A stretch of DNA of 15,967 nucleotides. It comes from DASXMX01 sp035483795 (GTDB taxonomy: Bacteria > Planctomycetota > Phycisphaerae > Tepidisphaerales > Tepidisphaeraceae). Every line of letters begins with the position of its first letter. Within the stretch, counting starts at the first letter, position 1. The stretch covers positions 1 to 15,967 of the forward strand of contig DATHPP010000506.1 of assembly GCA_035483795.1 (NCBI GenBank), given 5' to 3'. Shown here one piece after another: positions 13,452 through 15,967 of the stretch. The notes beneath the pieces are model-generated. The model saw nothing but the letters and a program-made list of their open reading frames with translations. It made no database searches and had not been told where the DNA came from. The position numbers and the translations under genes are program-made.

Positions 13452-14282
13452 ATGGCCATCGATTCCCACCACCATTTCTGGTCTTACAATCCGCGCGAGT
13501 ATGGTTGGATCAAGGAGTCGATGTCGATTCTGCGGCGGGATTTCCTGCCGCGGGACCTCAAGACCGAGATTGCCCAGGCCGGCATCGAGGGCGTCGTGAG
13601 CGTCCAGGCCCGCCAAAGCCTGGCGGAAACTCAGTGGCTGCTCGAACTGGCCCAGGGCAATGACTTCATCCATGGCGTGGTGGGGTGGGTACCGCTTTGT
13701 TCCTCCGGGCTGCGCGGCGAGCTGGAGCGACTGGCGGGCAGGACGAAACTGAAAGCCGTTCGCCACGTCCTCCAGGACGAGCCGGACGACGACTTCATGT
13801 TGCGGCCGGACTTCGATCGCGGAATTGCGGCGCTCAAGGAATTCGGCCTCCGCTACGACATCCTCATTTTCGAGCGGCAACTTCCTGCGGCGATCCAACT
13901 GGTGGACCGGCACCCGGAACTGACTTTCATTCTCGATCACATCGCCAAGCCACGAATCAAAGAGAATGTGGTGTCCCCCTGGCGAGCAAATCTTGCGGAG
14001 CTTGCGCGACGGCCCAACGTCCATTGCAAGCTGTCGGGGTTGGTGACCGAAGCGGACCACCGCTCATGGACGGAGGCGCAGTTGCGGCCTTACCTGGACG
14101 CGGCGCTGGAGGCGTTTGGTCCGCGACGGCTGATGTTCGGATCGGACTGGCCGGTTTGTCTCCTGGCGTGCGGATACCGCCGATGGTACGAGATTGTCCG
14201 TCAATTTGCGTCGTCCCTGTCGAGTTCCGAGCGCGCTCGATTGTTGGGCGGGACCGCCGTGGAAGCCTACGGGTTAAGCTGA
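13452..14282 (+). CDS. Amidohydrolase (L-fuconolactonase / sugar-lactonase-like)
   Basis: A 276-residue TIM-barrel metal hydrolase of the COG3618 / Amidohydro_2 family, whose characterised members hydrolyse sugar lactones such as L-fucono- and L-rhamnono-1,4-lactone. Visible motifs are DSHHHFW at residues 4-10 (the HxH metal ligands H6 and H8), VRHVLQDEP near 103, LDHIAKP (D162, H163), CKLSGLVTEA and the C-terminal FGSDWPV (D232, the usual catalytic or metal Asp). Length is normal and the protein looks intact. The start is the ATG at 13452 directly before MAIDSHHHFW; its Shine-Dalgarno is weak. It is the first gene of a rightward operon and lies 16 bp before the UxaE-like gene. A lactonase here implies a sugar dehydrogenase upstream in the pathway, possibly the zinc enzyme encoded last. 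The exact lactone is unknown. Confidence 0.85.
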   Translation: MAIDSHHHFWSYNPREYGWIKESMSILRRDFLPRDLKTEIAQAGIEGVVSVQARQSLAETQWLLELAQGNDFIHGVVGWVPLCSSGLRGELERLAGRTKLKAVRHVLQDEPDDDFMLRPDFDRGIAALKEFGLRYDILIFERQLPAAIQLVDRHPELTFILDHIAKPRIKENVVSPWRANLAELARRPNVHCKLSGLVTEADHRSWTEAQLRPYLDAALEAFGPRRLMFGSDWPVCLLACGYRRWYEIVRQFASSLSSSERARLLGGTAVEAYGLS

Positions 14283-14298
14283 CTGCGGATGAAATCGA

Positions 14299-15549
14299 AT
14301 GCAGTTGCCAAAATACAGCATGGGAATCGGCGATCGCTTCGCCCACCAGGGCCGGGCGCAACTGGCGGCGTTCGTGAAGTCGCGGGACCTTGGCGTCGAG
14401 GTGGCGCCGGTCTGGAACAAATCCAATCGCGAGCACTTGATCGTTCACAGCGAGCCGCCCAGCGTGCGCGCCGAAGCCGATGAGGCGGTTAAGGCGCTCA
14501 AATGGACGGAAAGTTACTTTGTTGACGCCGATCACATTGGGTTGAAGACCGTCGACCGTTTTCTCGATTGTAGCGATTTTTTCACGCTGGACGTGGCGGA
14601 TTTCATCGGCAAACCCGCCGGGGAATTGGCCATCCGCGCTTTTGTTTCCGAGCATCGAAGATTCGCTGGCACGCTGACCATTCCCGGAATCGAGCGGCCG
14701 CTCGATGTAACCGAAGCGCGGATTGAAGCGATCGCTCGCAAATTCCTCTTTGCTGTTCAGGAGGCGGGCCGGATTTACCGCCACATCGAAGCCGCCAAAG
14801 GACGTGAGAATTTCATCACCGAGGTTTCGATGGACGAGACCGACCAGCCGCAGACGCCGGTCGATCTCCTGTTCATTCTGGCGGCGATCGCCCGGGAACA
14901 GGTGCCGGTTCAGACGATCGCCCCGAAATTCACCGGCCGATTCAACAAGGGCGTCGATTATGTGGGCGACCTGAAGCAGTTTGAGCAGGGATTCAGCGAC
15001 GACCTGGCGGTGATCGGGTTCGCGACCAAGACCTTCGGCTTGCCGGCGGATCTGAAGCTGAGCGTCCATTCCGGGAGCGACAAATTCTCTATTTATCCGC
15101 TGATCCGGCAGGCGGTGCGAAAGCACAACGCCGGCTTGCATCTCAAGACTGCGGGCACGACCTGGCTGGAGGAGCTGATCGGCCTCGCGTGCGCCGGCGG
15201 CGACGGGCTGGAAATTGCCAGGGACGTCTACTCGGAGGCGCTGGAAAGGTTTGACGAGTTGTGCGGGCCGTATGCGAGCGTGATCGACATCGATCGCGCC
15301 CGGCTGCCGACGCCGCGAGAAGTTTCATCCTGGACCGAAGAGCAGTATGCCGCCGCCTTGCGGCACGATCAGTCATGCAAAGAGTGCAACCCGCATTTCC
15401 GCCAGCTTCTCCACGTCGGCTACAAGGTGGCGGCGCAGATGGGCGAGCGGTACACCAAGGCATTGAGGAAACACGAGAATGTCATTGCGATAAATGTGAC
15501 GGAAAACATGTTCGATCGACACTTGAAGCGAATCTTCATTGATGGCTGA
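14299..15549 (+). CDS. Tagaturonate epimerase (UxaE)-family protein
   Basis: This 416-residue cytosolic protein resembles the UxaE family, named for the Thermotoga enzyme that interconverts D-tagaturonate and D-fructuronate in galacturonate breakdown. I recognise it by whole-protein resemblance and blocks such as MGIGDRFAHQGRAQ, PVWNKSNREHLI, YFVDADHIGLKTVDRF, FTGRFNKGVDYVGD, KLSVHSGSDKFSIYPLIR, LHLKTAGTTWLEEL and NPHFRQLLHVGYKVAAQMG. His, Asp and Glu residues in these blocks could bind metal, but I cannot assign the active site. No signal peptide or membrane segment is visible. The ATG at 14299 begins the conserved start; the Shine-Dalgarno is modest. It is translated 16 bp after the lactonase gene, so the two are probably cotranscribed. 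Planctomycete members often sit in clusters without uronate isomerases, so the true substrate may be another ketose or keto-acid. Family assignment is fairly sure, activity is not. Confidence 0.75.
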   Translation: MQLPKYSMGIGDRFAHQGRAQLAAFVKSRDLGVEVAPVWNKSNREHLIVHSEPPSVRAEADEAVKALKWTESYFVDADHIGLKTVDRFLDCSDFFTLDVADFIGKPAGELAIRAFVSEHRRFAGTLTIPGIERPLDVTEARIEAIARKFLFAVQEAGRIYRHIEAAKGRENFITEVSMDETDQPQTPVDLLFILAAIAREQVPVQTIAPKFTGRFNKGVDYVGDLKQFEQGFSDDLAVIGFATKTFGLPADLKLSVHSGSDKFSIYPLIRQAVRKHNAGLHLKTAGTTWLEELIGLACAGGDGLEIARDVYSEALERFDELCGPYASVIDIDRARLPTPREVSSWTEEQYAAALRHDQSCKECNPHFRQLLHVGYKVAAQMGERYTKALRKHENVIAINVTENMFDRHLKRIFIDG

Positions 15550-15560
15550 GGTGTTCCGCC

Positions 15561-15670
15561 GTGACATGGGTTTTCAACCCGTGCTGACGGCGCGATATGA
15601 CGAAAAATCGTTCGCCCGCCGACTTGCCAGCTTAGAACATCCGTGGGCACGGGTTAAAAACCCGTGTCAC
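15561..15670. repeat. Paired hairpin element (inverted pair of ACGGGTT hairpins)
   Basis: Two 24-nt hairpins, 15561-15584 and 15647-15670, are reverse complements of each other with two mismatches. Each is also a hairpin itself: CATGGGTT-TTC-AACCCGTG and CACGGGTT-AAA-AACCCGTG. The 62-nt middle has no obvious structure or gene. The unit fills most of the 136-bp gap between the UxaE-like and dehydrogenase genes. It resembles a BIME or small non-autonomous element and could also stabilise or partly terminate the operon transcript. Confidence 0.7.
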
Positions 15671-15685
15671 AGGGAAGCAGCAGAA

Positions 15686-15967
15686 ATGAAAGCCATTTGT
15701 CTTGAACAGCCCGGCCGTTTCGCGGCGATCGACGTTCCGGAGCCGTCGCGCCCGCAGGCCGGCGAGGCGCTGGTGCGGGTCCATCGCATCGGCATCTGCG
15801 GCACCGATATCAGCGGCTATCTGGGAAAGATGCCGTTCTTCAGCTACCCGAGAATTCCGGGCCACGAGCTTGGCGTCGAAGTGCTCGAAGTTGGGGCCGG
15901 CGTCGGCAACATCAAGCCCGGCGATCGCTGCTCGGTCGAGCCCTACATCAACGACCCGAACAGCTAC
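15686..15967 (+). CDS. Zinc-dependent medium-chain alcohol/polyol dehydrogenase, N-terminal part
   Basis: The first 94 codons of a gene that continues past the window end. The GroES-like N-terminal domain of zinc-dependent MDR dehydrogenases is clear: MKAICLEQPGRF at the start, then HRIGICGTD (catalytic zinc ligand C38), PRIPGHELGVEV (H60 and E61) and KPGDRCSVEPY. The structural-zinc cysteines and the Rossmann domain would follow outside the window. The ATG at 15686 is preceded by AGGGA ten bases upstream. Family members oxidise sugars, polyols or sugar acids with NAD(P), for example sorbitol, galactitol or L-fucose/L-galactonate-type substrates. The position after the lactonase and UxaE-family genes supports a role in the same sugar pathway. 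The paired hairpin in front may lower or separate its expression. Confidence 0.88.
   Translation, partial: MKAICLEQPGRFAAIDVPEPSRPQAGEALVRVHRIGICGTDISGYLGKMPFFSYPRIPGHELGVEVLEVGAGVGNIKPGDRCSVEPYINDPNSY

Noticed and set aside
13957..15141. Leftward 394-residue open frame
   Set aside because: It is antisense to the amidohydrolase and UxaE-family genes, both of which have clear family motifs in the forward frame.

Overview
The window comes from a GC-rich bacterial chromosome, most likely a planctomycete (Phycisphaerae or a relative). The evidence is two very large surface proteins that carry the planctomycete N-terminal LExRxLL signature (LERRLLLAA and LEKRTLLSA). One ends in a dockerin-like calcium module, and the other is built of delta-60 repeats. 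Long spacers full of inverted repeats fit the same lineage. This assignment is inference from protein architecture; no rRNA or other marker gene is present.

Layout. Positions 1-349 show no gene. Positions 350-1262 hold an IS200-like/RAYT transposase (leftward) between two direct copies of a ~143-bp palindromic repeat, resembling a self-contained REP/RAYT locus. A degraded CGCGGAG-type repeat follows. Next is a rightward gene for a 1440-residue secreted multidomain protein: LExRxLL, FN3, PA14, FN3, beta-rich region, LamG-like, dockerin. A second CGCGGAG hairpin element separates it from a rightward TPR/GT41 (O-GlcNAc-transferase-like) glycosyltransferase, whose best-placed start codon is an ATA. 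This gene converges, with only 8 bp between stop codons, on a leftward gene for a 1198-residue delta-60 repeat protein with a 459-residue internal duplication and C-terminal CARDB-like domains.

The last third (12135-15967) is a carbohydrate-catabolism locus. A leftward XylR-type regulator (sugar-binding domain plus AraC HTH) is divergent from a rightward series: an L-fuconolactonase-like amidohydrolase, a tagaturonate-epimerase (UxaE)-family protein 16 bp later, and, beyond a paired-hairpin repeat, a zinc-dependent medium-chain dehydrogenase cut by the window end. The 126-bp divergent spacer holds a perfect 7-bp-arm palindrome over the regulator's putative -10, and helically phased TGAC repeats at the operon promoter. 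Together this suggests sugar-responsive control of an oxidative (dehydrogenase, lactonase, epimerase) sugar or sugar-acid pathway. Substrates cannot be read from sequence.

Most notable observations: the RAYT with flanking BIME-like repeats, the GT41 enzyme between two LExRxLL surface proteins, the ATA start, the unusual lactonase/UxaE/dehydrogenase set, and at least four families of intergenic inverted repeats.
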